This document shows positions 18,179-26,470 of a DNA stretch of 47,884 bases, piece by piece. The notes beneath the pieces were generated by a model, which was not told the DNA's origin, searched no databases, and saw only the letters and a list, made by a program, of their open reading frames with translations. Every line of letters starts with the position of its first letter. Position 1 is the first letter of the stretch. Position numbers and translations under genes: made by a program. This DNA comes from Bacilli bacterium (GTDB lineage Bacteria > Bacillota_I > Bacilli_A > RFN20 > CAG-826), in assembly GCA_016302065.1 (NCBI GenBank), contig JAEDOI010000006.1, positions 1 through 47,884 on the forward strand. The letters run 5' to 3'.

Positions 18179-18221
18179 TAATAATAATAAGCTATGTGGA
18201 TTGTGTGGAAATTGTGGATAA
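18179..18221 (-). other. Basal unwinding element of oriC: triple DnaA box plus TTA trios
   Basis: On the minus strand three 9-base boxes lie end to end: TTATCCACA (18221-18213, perfect), ATTTCCACA (18212-18204) and CAATCCACA (18203-18195). After TAGC come four TTA trios (18190-18179), then an AT-rich tract leading to the dnaN SD. This is the order of the Bacillus subtilis unwinding site, where DnaA boxes direct DnaA onto a single strand through 'DnaA-trio' repeats. Confidence 0.75.
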
Positions 18222-18236
18222 TTTTTAAAAACCATA

Positions 18237-19601
18237 TTATTTCCCGCTTATTTTGGCTTTTAATGTATCAATTACGTTTTTTGTTTCTGGATCAGTTTTC
18301 AACATTTTATCCACAGCTGAGATGCTATGCATAATTGTTGTATGATCTCTATTAGAGAATATCTGGCCAATTTTATTTAATGAAACATCTAACATATTTC
18401 TAATTAAATATATTGCAATATGACGAGCAATAACAATTTGTCCTGTTTTTAATTTTCCTGTAATTTGAGAAACGCTTAAATTGTAATAAAGTGCTACACA
18501 ATTAAGGATTTTTTGTTCGTTAATAGTGTTTTGGACATCTTTAACTGATATTAGATCACCTAATGCTTCATAAGCTAAATCTAAGTCTACACGTGTTGCA
18601 TGTCTTATATTTTTAATAAAAATGATACGATTTAAAGCTCCATTTAACTCTCTAACTGAACTAGTGAATTTTTGAGCCATAAAAGAAATAACGTCGTTGT
18701 CGAAATCATCAACACTTAAATTTGCTCCAACAATTTTCTTTTTTAGTATGTTTTCACACATTTCTTGTGTTGGTTTATTTATTTGAACTGTTAGACCATC
18801 CATGAATCTAGATACAAGTCGAGCATCAACTCCACTTAATTCATTAGGTGTTTTGTCACTAGTTAAAATAATTTGTTTTTTGTTTTGAATAAAATGTTGA
18901 AATATATTAAAGAAAAATTCTAAAGTTTTATCTTTTCCTCTAAGCATTTGAATATCATCAACTAACAAAATATCGTGATCTTTAATATATTTTGATAATT
19001 CTTCGTTTTTATCTTGTCCTTTGACGTAATCTACATACTGATAAAAAAAGTCTTGAGCTGTTACGTAAAGGATTTTTAAAGAAGGGTTTCTTTCTTTTAA
19101 AAAATTACTAATAGCGTTTAAAAGATGTGTTTTTCCAAGGCCACTACCGCCATAAATAAATAATGGGTTATAACATTTTCCAGGTGCAGAAGCGACAAAT
19201 AAACTAGCTTGTGTTGCTTCTTTATTACTTGGACCAGTAACGAAATTGTCAAAAGTAAACGATGGATCGATTGAACATCCTTTAAAGAAAACCCTATTAT
19301 TTCTCGATTCAATTTCAGAAATTGAGTTGTCTTTTAATTCTTCGTGATTTATAAAAATTACTTTAAAATTAGTTCCTGTAATATTATTTACAACTTCATT
19401 TACTAAATCAGAATATTGTTGACTCAATATAGTAGCTGCAAGATTTGAATTACAAGAAACTAAAATTTTATCACCTTCAATTGAATGTATATATGACTCA
19501 TTCAAAAAAGAATCACATATCGTTTTATCAATTTCTTTTGATAATTCATGTAGAACTTTTTGCCATAGGACGGACATATCATTTAAAGTATTAATTGTCA
19601 T
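18237..19601 (-). CDS. dnaA: Chromosomal replication initiator DnaA
   Basis: A 454-residue initiator. Domain I (about 1-85) mediates helicase and partner contacts, and linker domain II is short. The AAA+ domain III has Walker A GGSGLGKT (151-158), Walker B ILLVDDIQML (211-220) and an arginine-finger region (VDARLVSRF). Domain IV has the DNA-binding helix-turn-helix with SNRDHTTIMHS. The ATG has TAGGAGGAG as SD. The -10 TAAAAT (19641-19636) lies near a DnaA box at 19651-19659, so DnaA probably represses its own gene. Confidence 0.98.
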   Translation of the reverse strand: MTINTLNDMSVLWQKVLHELSKEIDKTICDSFLNESYIHSIEGDKILVSCNSNLAATILSQQYSDLVNEVVNNITGTNFKVIFINHEELKDNSISEIESRNNRVFFKGCSIDPSFTFDNFVTGPSNKEATQASLFVASAPGKCYNPLFIYGGSGLGKTHLLNAISNFLKERNPSLKILYVTAQDFFYQYVDYVKGQDKNEELSKYIKDHDILLVDDIQMLRGKDKTLEFFFNIFQHFIQNKKQIILTSDKTPNELSGVDARLVSRFMDGLTVQINKPTQEMCENILKKKIVGANLSVDDFDNDVISFMAQKFTSSVRELNGALNRIIFIKNIRHATRVDLDLAYEALGDLISVKDVQNTINEQKILNCVALYYNLSVSQITGKLKTGQIVIARHIAIYLIRNMLDVSLNKIGQIFSNRDHTTIMHSISAVDKMLKTDPETKNVIDTLKAKISGK

Positions 19602-19635
19602 AAAAAAATATCTCCTCCTAAATACAAGTAGTCTT

Positions 19636-19659
19636 ATTTTATCTTAGTTTTGTGGATAT
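19636..19659 (-). promoter_or_regulatory. dnaA promoter -10 with an overlapping DnaA box
   Basis: On the minus strand TAAAAT (19641-19636) is a good -10 for dnaA. A one-mismatch DnaA box, ATATCCACA (19659-19651), lies 9 bases upstream of it, between the likely -35 and -10. Confidence 0.5.
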
Positions 19660-19923
19660 AAAAAGATGAAAAAATACAATAAATGAGTTATCCACAATAA
19701 GCAAATATTAAAAAATACCGCAGTTATCGTATTTTTAGACTTTTCCACAAAATGAATATGTGGAAAACTATGTGGAAAAATGTGATATATGTGGAAATAT
19801 GTGGAATTGTAGATAACAATCCACAAATTTTATTTCTTTCCACATTCAAATTATATCGTTAATATCAGTATAAATTGTACTTTTCTACATTTTTAAATGA
19901 TTGTTTCTACATAATGTTGATAA
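19651..19923. other. oriC: oriC DnaA-box cluster upstream of dnaA
   Basis: This is the only gap above 300 bases (19602-20038). It holds a perfect box TTATCCACA (19688-19696) and close variants: TGTGGATAT (19651), TTTTCCACA (19741), TGTGGAAAA (19759 and 19771), TGTGGAAAT (19790), TGTGGAATT (19800), TGTAGATAA (19808), CAATCCACA (19817), CTTTCCACA (19836) and TGTTGATAA (19915). Several abut directly. The stretch 19845-19980 is AT-rich. It separates the leftward dnaA from the rightward rpmH operon, so forks diverge here. Confidence 0.85.
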
Positions 19924-19979
19924 ACAATTTATTACTTCTTTTATTTTAAATGTTAAGTATCTCTATTTAGAATTTAAAA

Positions 19980-20009
19980 TTGACTTATATGTATAAATAC
20001 ATATATAAT
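19980..20009 (+). promoter_or_regulatory. Promoter of the rpmH operon
   Basis: TTGACT (19980-19985) and TATAAT (20004-20009) are 18 bases apart. The predicted start is at about 20016, giving a 23-base leader with GGAGGA as SD. Confidence 0.7.
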
Positions 20010-20038
20010 TTAAAAGCACATATTGGAGGAATATATTT

Positions 20039-20188
20039 ATGGCTAGTAAAAAAACATATCAACCAAGTAAGGTTCACAAGATTAGAACACATGGTTTTAG
20101 AGAAAGAATGTCTACTGCTAAAGGTAGAAAAGTTTTAGCATTAAGAAGAGCTAAAGGTAGAAAATCATTAACTGTTAGTGATAGATGA
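20039..20188 (+). CDS. rpmH: 50S ribosomal protein L34
   Basis: A 49-residue, Lys/Arg-rich L34 starting MASKKTYQPSKVHKIRTHGF and continuing with RERMSTAKGRKVLALRRAKG, the family hallmark. The SD GGAGGA is 9 bases before ATG. The stop TGA overlaps the rnpA start by 4 bases (ATGA), so the two are translationally coupled. It is the first gene of the long rightward operon. The serine-aspartate-arginine tail is slightly longer than the 44-46 residues of many L34 proteins. Confidence 0.97.
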   Translation: MASKKTYQPSKVHKIRTHGFRERMSTAKGRKVLALRRAKGRKSLTVSDR

Positions 20189-20523
20189 GAAAAGAATTCG
20201 TTATAAAAAAATACTTAGAATACCAAGAAATTATTAAAAAAAGAAAGTTTAAAAAATCTTCAAGTTTTACAATTTACTATCAATTAAGTGATAACCCATA
20301 TCCAAGAATTGGATTATTAGTTGGAAAAAAGAATGGTATAGCTGTTATAAGAAATAAAATTAAAAGACAAGTTAGAACATTTGTGGATAAATATATCGAT
20401 AAAGATTTAAATTTAAATTTAATTATCGCAATGACTAGAAATTACGACATCACCAAATTTGAAGAAAACGAAAAAGAATTTGAAAAACTAATCAACTCTA
20501 TTAAAGGAGATATAAATGAATAA
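20185..20523 (+). CDS. rnpA: Ribonuclease P protein component
   Basis: A 112-residue basic protein that assists the RNase P RNA in 5' maturation of tRNAs. The RNR-type RNA-binding motif appears as VIRNKIKRQVR (around residues 53-63), preceded by GLLVGKKNGIA. Length is typical (110-120). The start lies inside the rpmH stop (ATGA overlap) and the end overlaps yidC by 8 bases. The rpmH-rnpA-yidC order is near universal in bacteria. Confidence 0.95.
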   Translation: MRKEFVIKKYLEYQEIIKKRKFKKSSSFTIYYQLSDNPYPRIGLLVGKKNGIAVIRNKIKRQVRTFVDKYIDKDLNLNLIIAMTRNYDITKFEENEKEFEKLINSIKGDINE

Positions 20524-22357
20524 AAAAACAAAGATTACAATTGGAGTTGCCGCTATTGTTTTGTTTGGCGGTTTACTTTCTTCATGTAATTCTTTTTGTT
20601 CAAATGTTGATATCTCTCATTTTTTATATGCATATGACCCATTAAACAATGTTTATTTTAATAACACTGAAGATGCATATGATTATATGGAATACACTTT
20701 CAAAGGGCAAAAAGATTATAATGAAGGTTACTACTACACTAATGACAGAATCTATTTCATTGGTGAAGATGGAAAAGAATATCAAGTTGCTTCTCATGAA
20801 GATGAAGTATTTAAAACATATGGAAATCTTACATATATTAAACCTGGAAATTATTTTTTAAAGAAAGCCAGTACTTCTACAGATTTATCTGGAAATTACA
20901 ATAATATATCATATATTTTTGGATTAAATAGTTTTACTAAAACCATTAACACAACTGCTTCTGCTCAAGGAATTATTTTACCTTCATTTTCATTTTTTGA
21001 AAGAGCTGATCAAATATTGCTTGATACAATGATTGATAATATTTCAATGTATAATGATTTTGGATTTGAAGAACATATTAATTTAACATCTGTTAAGAAT
21101 ATTACAATTGAAAATGTAACATACGAAGATTTATATGGTTATACACAAAAAGAATATTTTAATTATTTAGAAACAAAAGAAAATGCTGAAATCTTGTTAG
21201 GTAAAGAATCAACTAATGAAGGAAGAAAATCAATTGATGGCGAAAATGTTTTAATTAGAGTTGGTGGAAGAAACTATTCTTTAACAAATAATCTTGGTTA
21301 TTTAAAATTTTATAACGAAGAAAATCCAAAAGATTATTTTGAAAATATTAAAGTTATTAGCGACAAAATAGCTTTAGAAATTGGGATTGACCAAGTAGTT
21401 ACTGAAAATTATTTAACTTTATATAAACAAAATTTAGAAGTCAAAGTTAATGCTGTTAAAACTTGTATTACAAAAGAACAAGGATTTTATGGTTATATTA
21501 AAGGGAATGATGGATTAAACGAAACTGTTAGTATTGAAGCAAAAGCATCAAACTTCTGGAATGATTGGGGCAAAGCATTTACAAAACATGGTTTCCTTGA
21601 AGGATTATTAGTTTATCCAATTTCTTATTTAGTTGATACATTTGCACATTCATTTGGTATGAATGGATGGGGTCAAATTTTCTCAGTTCTTCTTGTTACA
21701 GTAATTGTTAGAATTTTATTTATGGCAATTACATTACCATCAACAATTTCTCAACAAAAACAACAAGCTTTACAACCTGAACTTGCAAAATTACAACAAA
21801 AATATCCAAATAGTAATACTAATGATTACGAAAAACAAAGACTTGCTCAAGCTCAAATGGCCCTTTATAAAAAACATAAAGTACATCCATTCTTAAGTCT
21901 TTTGACAATGATTGTACAATTCCCATTATTTATTTGTGTTTGGAATGCTCTTGCTGGATCTGCTGCTTTAAGTAGCGATGCTGTTTTAGGACTTAGATTA
22001 TCAGACACAATTTGGAATGTTTTATCTTCGTTTAGTGGATGGCCAGGAAATCCAGGTTGGTGGACTGCATTAGTTCTTATTCTTCTTATGAGTGGAGGAC
22101 AAATTTTATCAATGCTTATTCCACAATGGTTAAATAAAAAGCGTATGAAATCTATTGAGAAAACTCATGCTAATCCAACAGCTGATTCTCAAGCTAAGAC
22201 AATGAAATTTGTCCAATGGTTTATGATTATATTTACCATTATTCTTGGATTTACTCTTCCAAGTGCTATGGGTGTTTATTGGTTAGCTGGTTCTATATTT
22301 AATATTTTACAATCTGTAATAATGCATTTTATATTTACAAAGAAAAAGGAGAAATAA
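20516..22357 (+). CDS. yidC: Membrane protein insertase YidC, lipoprotein type with large ectodomain
   Basis: A 613-residue insertase. The N-terminus is a lipoprotein signal (basic start, hydrophobic stretch, lipobox LSSC with Cys24). The region from about 25 to 343 is a hydrophilic ectodomain. The conserved YidC/Oxa1 core spans about 344-613 with five membrane helices, including the hydrophilic-groove Arg in TVIVRILFMA and a Lys/Gln-rich cytoplasmic hairpin. It inserts and folds membrane proteins with or without Sec. Gram-positive YidC is usually 250-330 residues, so this is about twice as long; the extra part is the ectodomain, which I do not recognise. The SD AAAGGAG lies within rnpA, and jag follows at 6 bases. 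Confidence 0.95.
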   Translation: MNKKTKITIGVAAIVLFGGLLSSCNSFCSNVDISHFLYAYDPLNNVYFNNTEDAYDYMEYTFKGQKDYNEGYYYTNDRIYFIGEDGKEYQVASHEDEVFKTYGNLTYIKPGNYFLKKASTSTDLSGNYNNISYIFGLNSFTKTINTTASAQGIILPSFSFFERADQILLDTMIDNISMYNDFGFEEHINLTSVKNITIENVTYEDLYGYTQKEYFNYLETKENAEILLGKESTNEGRKSIDGENVLIRVGGRNYSLTNNLGYLKFYNEENPKDYFENIKVISDKIALEIGIDQVVTENYLTLYKQNLEVKVNAVKTCITKEQGFYGYIKGNDGLNETVSIEAKASNFWNDWGKAFTKHGFLEGLLVYPISYLVDTFAHSFGMNGWGQIFSVLLVTVIVRILFMAITLPSTISQQKQQALQPELAKLQQKYPNSNTNDYEKQRLAQAQMALYKKHKVHPFLSLLTMIVQFPLFICVWNALAGSAALSSDAVLGLRLSDTIWNVLSSFSGWPGNPGWWTALVLILLMSGGQILSMLIPQWLNKKRMKSIEKTHANPTADSQAKTMKFVQWFMIIFTIILGFTLPSAMGVYWLAGSIFNILQSVIMHFIFTKKKEK

Positions 22358-22363
22358 TAGTTT

Positions 22364-23008
22364 ATGAGAGAATTTAGTGCAAAAACTGTTGAACTTTGTC
22401 TTGATAAAGCTAGCAGTGAATTAAATGTTGAAAAAGATAAATTAACTTATGAAGTTGTTGAAGAAAAGAAAGGTTTTTTAGGAATTAATAAGAAAGCCAC
22501 TATTAAAGTTTATGAATTTATTGATGTGGTATATTATGCTGAAGAATATTTAAAGAATGTTTGTAAAGCCTTAGGACTTGAAATTTCATTAAAATCATTT
22601 ACAAAAGATGAAATTATTAAAATTTTGATTGAAACAAACGAAAATAATTTATTAATTGGTCCAAAGGGTGTTACTCTTCAATCTTTAAATGAATTAGTTA
22701 AACTTGCTGTTAGCAATAAATTTAAAAAGAAATATAGAATTTTATTAGATGTCCATGATTATAAAAATAAAAAATATAACGTTTTAATTAGAGTTGCTAA
22801 AAATGCTGCTAGAGAAGTTTTAAAAACACATATGGATGTTAAATTAAATCCAATGACACCAGATGAAAGAAAAAAAGTTCACTATGCTTTATCAACTATG
22901 AAAAACATTAAAACCGAATCTGTTGGTGATGGAAAAGATAGAGCTATTGTCATAAAGTATGTAAAAGAAGAAACTGCTCAAGCAAAAGTTGAACCAAAAG
23001 AAGAATAA
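22364..23008 (+). CDS. jag: RNA-binding protein Jag/KhpB
   Basis: A 214-residue protein with an N-terminal Jag-N domain (about 1-52, including KKGFLGINKKATIKVY). A KH domain follows (about 75-135, with LIGPKGVTLQSLNELV as the RNA-binding GxxG loop), then an R3H domain (about 140-203, with MTPDERKKVHYAL). In Gram-positives the KhpA-KhpB pair binds many mRNAs and affects cell elongation. Its place after yidC is conserved. The C-terminal tail is short and charged. mnmE follows after 2 bases. Confidence 0.94.
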   Translation: MREFSAKTVELCLDKASSELNVEKDKLTYEVVEEKKGFLGINKKATIKVYEFIDVVYYAEEYLKNVCKALGLEISLKSFTKDEIIKILIETNENNLLIGPKGVTLQSLNELVKLAVSNKFKKKYRILLDVHDYKNKKYNVLIRVAKNAAREVLKTHMDVKLNPMTPDERKKVHYALSTMKNIKTESVGDGKDRAIVIKYVKEETAQAKVEPKEE

Positions 23009-23010
23009 AA

Positions 23011-24330
23011 ATGTTTGAAACAATTGTCGCATTAGCTACGCCACCTTTGAAAAGTGCTTTAGCAATTGTCCGTTTAAGCGGAGACAATTGTTTTTTTGTA
23101 GTGAATAATTTTTTCTCTAAAGATTTAACAAAATATACAAAAAACACTATAATTCATGGTCAAATTATCGACAATAATGAATTAATTGATGATGTTGTTT
23201 TGTTGCTTTATAAAGAACCTAATTCATTTACTGGAGAAAATAGTGTTGAAATTATAAGTCATGGTTCACCACTTATTTTTAATAAAATTATTGAATTATC
23301 TATAAAATATGGGGCGAGAATGGCAACAAGAGGGGAATATACTTCAAGGGCTTTTATGCATAATAAGCTTGATTTAATACAAGCTGAATCAATTAACGAT
23401 TTAATCAATGCAGAAAGCGAAGAAAGTAAAAAACTTTCATTAATGAGTTTAACAGGAAAGACTTCATCTTTAATTGAACCTTTAAAAAAAGATTTTATTG
23501 ATTTATTAAGTAATATTGAAGTTAACATAGATTATCCTGAATATAAAGATATTGAAGAAGTAAATAACATTAAAATTGAAAAAACAGTAGATAAAAGCAT
23601 AGATTACATATCAAAATTAATTTCTGATGGTAAAAAAGCAAATATTATTAAAGACGGAATTAATGTTGCAATTGTTGGAAAGCCTAATGTTGGAAAATCT
23701 TCAATTTTGAATGCTTTAATTGGAGAAGATAAAGCCATTGTTACAAATATTAAAGGAACAACTCGTGATATTGTAGAGGGTAAATTTATTTATAAAGGAA
23801 TTGTAATAAATTTATTTGATACTGCTGGAATCAGGGAGAGTGATGATATAATTGAATCGATTGGAATTAATAAATCTATTAAAAAGATGGAAGAAGCTGA
23901 TTTAATTTTAATGGTATATGATTCTTCTAATGTTGATAAAGAAGATGAGGAAATATCTTCTTTATTAATAAATAAAAAAATTATTAAAGTTTATAATAAA
24001 AGCGATTTAATTGATGAAAAAGATAGTGATTTCCTATATATTTCTGCTTTAAAAGGAGATATTAATATTTTAAAAGATGCTATCATTTCTAAACTTAATT
24101 TAGATCAAAGTAATTACACTACTCCATCAATAAATAATGCTAGAGAATTAGGTATTTTAGAAAATATTAAAGAACAATTACTTGAAATAAAAAGTGATAT
24201 TAATTTACCTATCGATTTACTTGCTTCTAGATTAAAAGAAGTTTTAAATTTAATTTTATCCATTACTGGAGAAGATTATGATTTTGATATGATTAGTGAA
24301 ATTTTTTCACGTTTTTGTGTTGGTAAATAA
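23011..24330 (+). CDS. mnmE: tRNA uridine-5-carboxymethylaminomethyl(34) synthesis GTPase MnmE
   Basis: A 439-residue GTPase that, with MnmG, modifies wobble U34 of certain tRNAs. The N-terminal folate-binding domain begins MFETIVALATPPLKSALAIV. The G domain, inserted in a helical domain, carries VGKPNVGKSS (P-loop), KGTTRDI (G2), DTAG (G3) and NKSD (G4). The C-terminus ends FCVGK, the conserved catalytic C-[IV]-GK with its essential Cys. MnmG is not adjacent, unlike in many Firmicutes. tatD begins 1 base after the stop. Confidence 0.97.
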   Translation: MFETIVALATPPLKSALAIVRLSGDNCFFVVNNFFSKDLTKYTKNTIIHGQIIDNNELIDDVVLLLYKEPNSFTGENSVEIISHGSPLIFNKIIELSIKYGARMATRGEYTSRAFMHNKLDLIQAESINDLINAESEESKKLSLMSLTGKTSSLIEPLKKDFIDLLSNIEVNIDYPEYKDIEEVNNIKIEKTVDKSIDYISKLISDGKKANIIKDGINVAIVGKPNVGKSSILNALIGEDKAIVTNIKGTTRDIVEGKFIYKGIVINLFDTAGIRESDDIIESIGINKSIKKMEEADLILMVYDSSNVDKEDEEISSLLINKKIIKVYNKSDLIDEKDSDFLYISALKGDINILKDAIISKLNLDQSNYTTPSINNARELGILENIKEQLLEIKSDINLPIDLLASRLKEVLNLILSITGEDYDFDMISEIFSRFCVGK

Positions 24331-24331
24331 T

Positions 24332-25120
24332 ATGATATTTGATACTCATATTCATTTAAATGATGAAAAATATACTAATATAGATATTTTAATTAAGGAA
24401 GCAAAAGAATTAGGAATTAATGCCTTTCTTTGTGTTGGATATGATTTAGAAAGTAGTAAAAAAGCAATAGAAATTGCTTCAAAATTTGATAATGTTTTTG
24501 CAAGTGTTGGGGTAATTCCTACAGAACACAAACAATATAATGATGGTACTATTAATGAATTAAGAAAGCTAGTTAAATCATCTTCTAAAGTTAAAGCAAT
24601 AGGTGAAATTGGCTTAGATTATTACTGGGAAAAAGAAGAAAAAATAAAAGAAAAACAAAAAAGAATGTTTATTGAACAAATAGCTTTAGCTAACGAATTA
24701 GATTTACCAGTATCAATTCATGCTCGTGACTCTCTTAATGACACCTTAAATATTTTAAAAATATATAAAGTGAATAAAGCTGGAATAATGCATTGTTATT
24801 CTGGATCATTAGATTTAGCAAAAGAATTTATTAAACTTGGATTTTATATTGCTTTTGGGGGAGTTTTAACATTTAAAAATTCAAAAGTAAGCAAAGAGGT
24901 TTTAAAAAATATTCCTTTAGAAAGGATAGTATTTGAAACTGATGCACCATACCTTTCTCCTACCCCATATAGAGGACAAATTAATCTTCCAAAATATATT
25001 TTTAATACTATTAAATATGCTAGTGAAATACTTAATATCAATCTAAATGAATTAGAAAAGATAACTTTTAATAATTCATTAAAAATTTTACACGTGGAAA
25101 ATTATGAAATTAAATCTTAA
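24332..25120 (+). CDS. TatD-family metal-dependent hydrolase
   Basis: A 262-residue TIM-barrel hydrolase of the TatD/YcfH/YabD group, described as metal-dependent DNases. The metal ligands show in FDTHIHL (4-10), in the GEIGLDYYW segment and in the later HARDS, MHCYSG and ETDAPYLSP segments. I chose the ATG at 24332, one base after mnmE, because MIFDTHIH is the family's normal N-terminus; an upstream in-frame ATG would add unrelated residues from inside mnmE. The position before rnmV and rsmA is that of Bacillus yabD. The end overlaps rnmV by 17 bases. Confidence 0.93.
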   Translation: MIFDTHIHLNDEKYTNIDILIKEAKELGINAFLCVGYDLESSKKAIEIASKFDNVFASVGVIPTEHKQYNDGTINELRKLVKSSSKVKAIGEIGLDYYWEKEEKIKEKQKRMFIEQIALANELDLPVSIHARDSLNDTLNILKIYKVNKAGIMHCYSGSLDLAKEFIKLGFYIAFGGVLTFKNSKVSKEVLKNIPLERIVFETDAPYLSPTPYRGQINLPKYIFNTIKYASEILNINLNELEKITFNNSLKILHVENYEIKS

Positions 25121-25652
25121 TAATTCATTAATTGTTGTTGAAGGAACAACAGATAAAAATTATCTTTCTTCTTTTATAGATTCTTCTTTTTATATTGTTA
25201 ATGGTTCAGCTATTACTTCAAAGGATTTAGAATTTATTAAATTAGCTTCTAAAAATAAGCAAATTATTATTCTTACAGATCCTGATTTTCCTGGGATGCA
25301 AATAAGGAATAAAATTAATAATTATGTTAAAGGATGTTATAATGCTTTTGTAAAAAAAGAATTATCTATTAAAAATCATAAAGTTGGAGTGGCAGAATGT
25401 GATAAAAATGAAATTCTTCGTGCATTACAAAACATTAAAACTTTTGAAAAAAGCGGGGAAAACATATTAAATTTAGAAGATTTATTTGAATTAGGATTAA
25501 GCGGAACAGCAAACAGCAAGGAATTAAGAATACTTATATCTGAACATTATAATATTGGGTATTGTAATGCTAAACAAATGTTGTTTAGATTAAATTGTTT
25601 AAATATTACAAAACAGGAATTAGAGGAGGTGATTAAAAATGTTAGACACTAA
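25104..25652 (+). CDS. rnmV: Ribonuclease M5
   Basis: A 182-residue TOPRIM nuclease that makes the final cuts in 5S rRNA maturation in low-GC Gram-positives. The TOPRIM signature is LIVVEGTTDK (catalytic Glu, near residue 13) and ILTDPDFPG (the DxD metal site, near 57). The position just before rsmA is conserved. The start overlaps the end of tatD and the end overlaps rsmA by 14 bases, so the three are translated in close coupling. Confidence 0.94.
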   Translation: MKLNLNNSLIVVEGTTDKNYLSSFIDSSFYIVNGSAITSKDLEFIKLASKNKQIIILTDPDFPGMQIRNKINNYVKGCYNAFVKKELSIKNHKVGVAECDKNEILRALQNIKTFEKSGENILNLEDLFELGLSGTANSKELRILISEHYNIGYCNAKQMLFRLNCLNITKQELEEVIKNVRH

Positions 25653-26460
25653 GGAAATAATAGACTTTTTTACTCTTGAACAGTCACATGCTAAAAAAGA
25701 ATTGGGTCAAAACTTTTTAATTAATAAAAAAGTATGTGAAGACATAGTTAATTTATTATCACCTCTAAATAATGAAAAAGTATTAGAAATTGGCCCTGGA
25801 TTAGGAGCTTTAACTGATATTTTAATTAAGAAAAATTATGATTTAACATGTGTAGAATACGATGCAAAATTTGTTAATTATTTGAATTTAGCATATGGAA
25901 AATATCCTAATATCAAAATTATTAAAAATAATATAATTAAAGAAAAAGAAGTGGGATTTGATAGGGTTATTGGCAATTTACCATATTATATGACCACTGA
26001 GATAATTTCTTTTATAACAACAAAAGATACAATTTTAAAAGAATGTGTGTTTATGGTTCAAAAAGAATGTTATTTAAGATTAACAAGTTTAGAGGGAAAA
26101 GATTTTAATGGAATTAATGTATATTTAAAATATATGTTCAACATAAATGCTTGTTTTGATGTTAAGAAAAATAATTTTTTCCCAGTTCCAAGTGTTGATT
26201 CAATTGTATTTAAAATGGTTAGAAAAGAAGATAGTTCTTTACAGTTTGGTCTAAAGTTATATAAGGTGGCAAATTGTTTATTTATTAATAGAAGAAAAAC
26301 AATTTTAAATAATTTAAATATGATAGTTAAAAATAAAGAAAATACTGCTAAAATTATTAGTGAATGTAATTTAAAAGAAAATTGTCGTGCTGAGCAATTG
26401 ACTATAAATGATTTTATTAATTTAACCAACATATTAATTCAAGATGGTTATATTAAGTAG
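25639..26460 (+). CDS. rsmA: 16S rRNA (adenine(1518)-N6/adenine(1519)-N6)-dimethyltransferase
   Basis: A 273-residue SAM-dependent methyltransferase (KsgA) that dimethylates two adenines near the 16S rRNA 3' end and acts as a late 30S assembly checkpoint. It has KKELGQNFLIN (the KsgA N-terminus), the SAM motif VLEIGPGLGALTD and the target-adenine motif GNLPYYMTTE. The SD GAGGAGGTGA lies just before the ATG inside rnmV. Length is normal. Confidence 0.97.
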   Translation: MLDTKEIIDFFTLEQSHAKKELGQNFLINKKVCEDIVNLLSPLNNEKVLEIGPGLGALTDILIKKNYDLTCVEYDAKFVNYLNLAYGKYPNIKIIKNNIIKEKEVGFDRVIGNLPYYMTTEIISFITTKDTILKECVFMVQKECYLRLTSLEGKDFNGINVYLKYMFNINACFDVKKNNFFPVPSVDSIVFKMVRKEDSSLQFGLKLYKVANCLFINRRKTILNNLNMIVKNKENTAKIISECNLKENCRAEQLTINDFINLTNILIQDGYIK

Positions 26461-26470
26461 GAGGACAAAT

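Noticed and set aside
19644..19826. A 60-codon minus-strand frame rich in His/Phe/Ile in the origin
   Set aside because: It is the translation of repeated DnaA boxes and has no SD or protein-like sequence.
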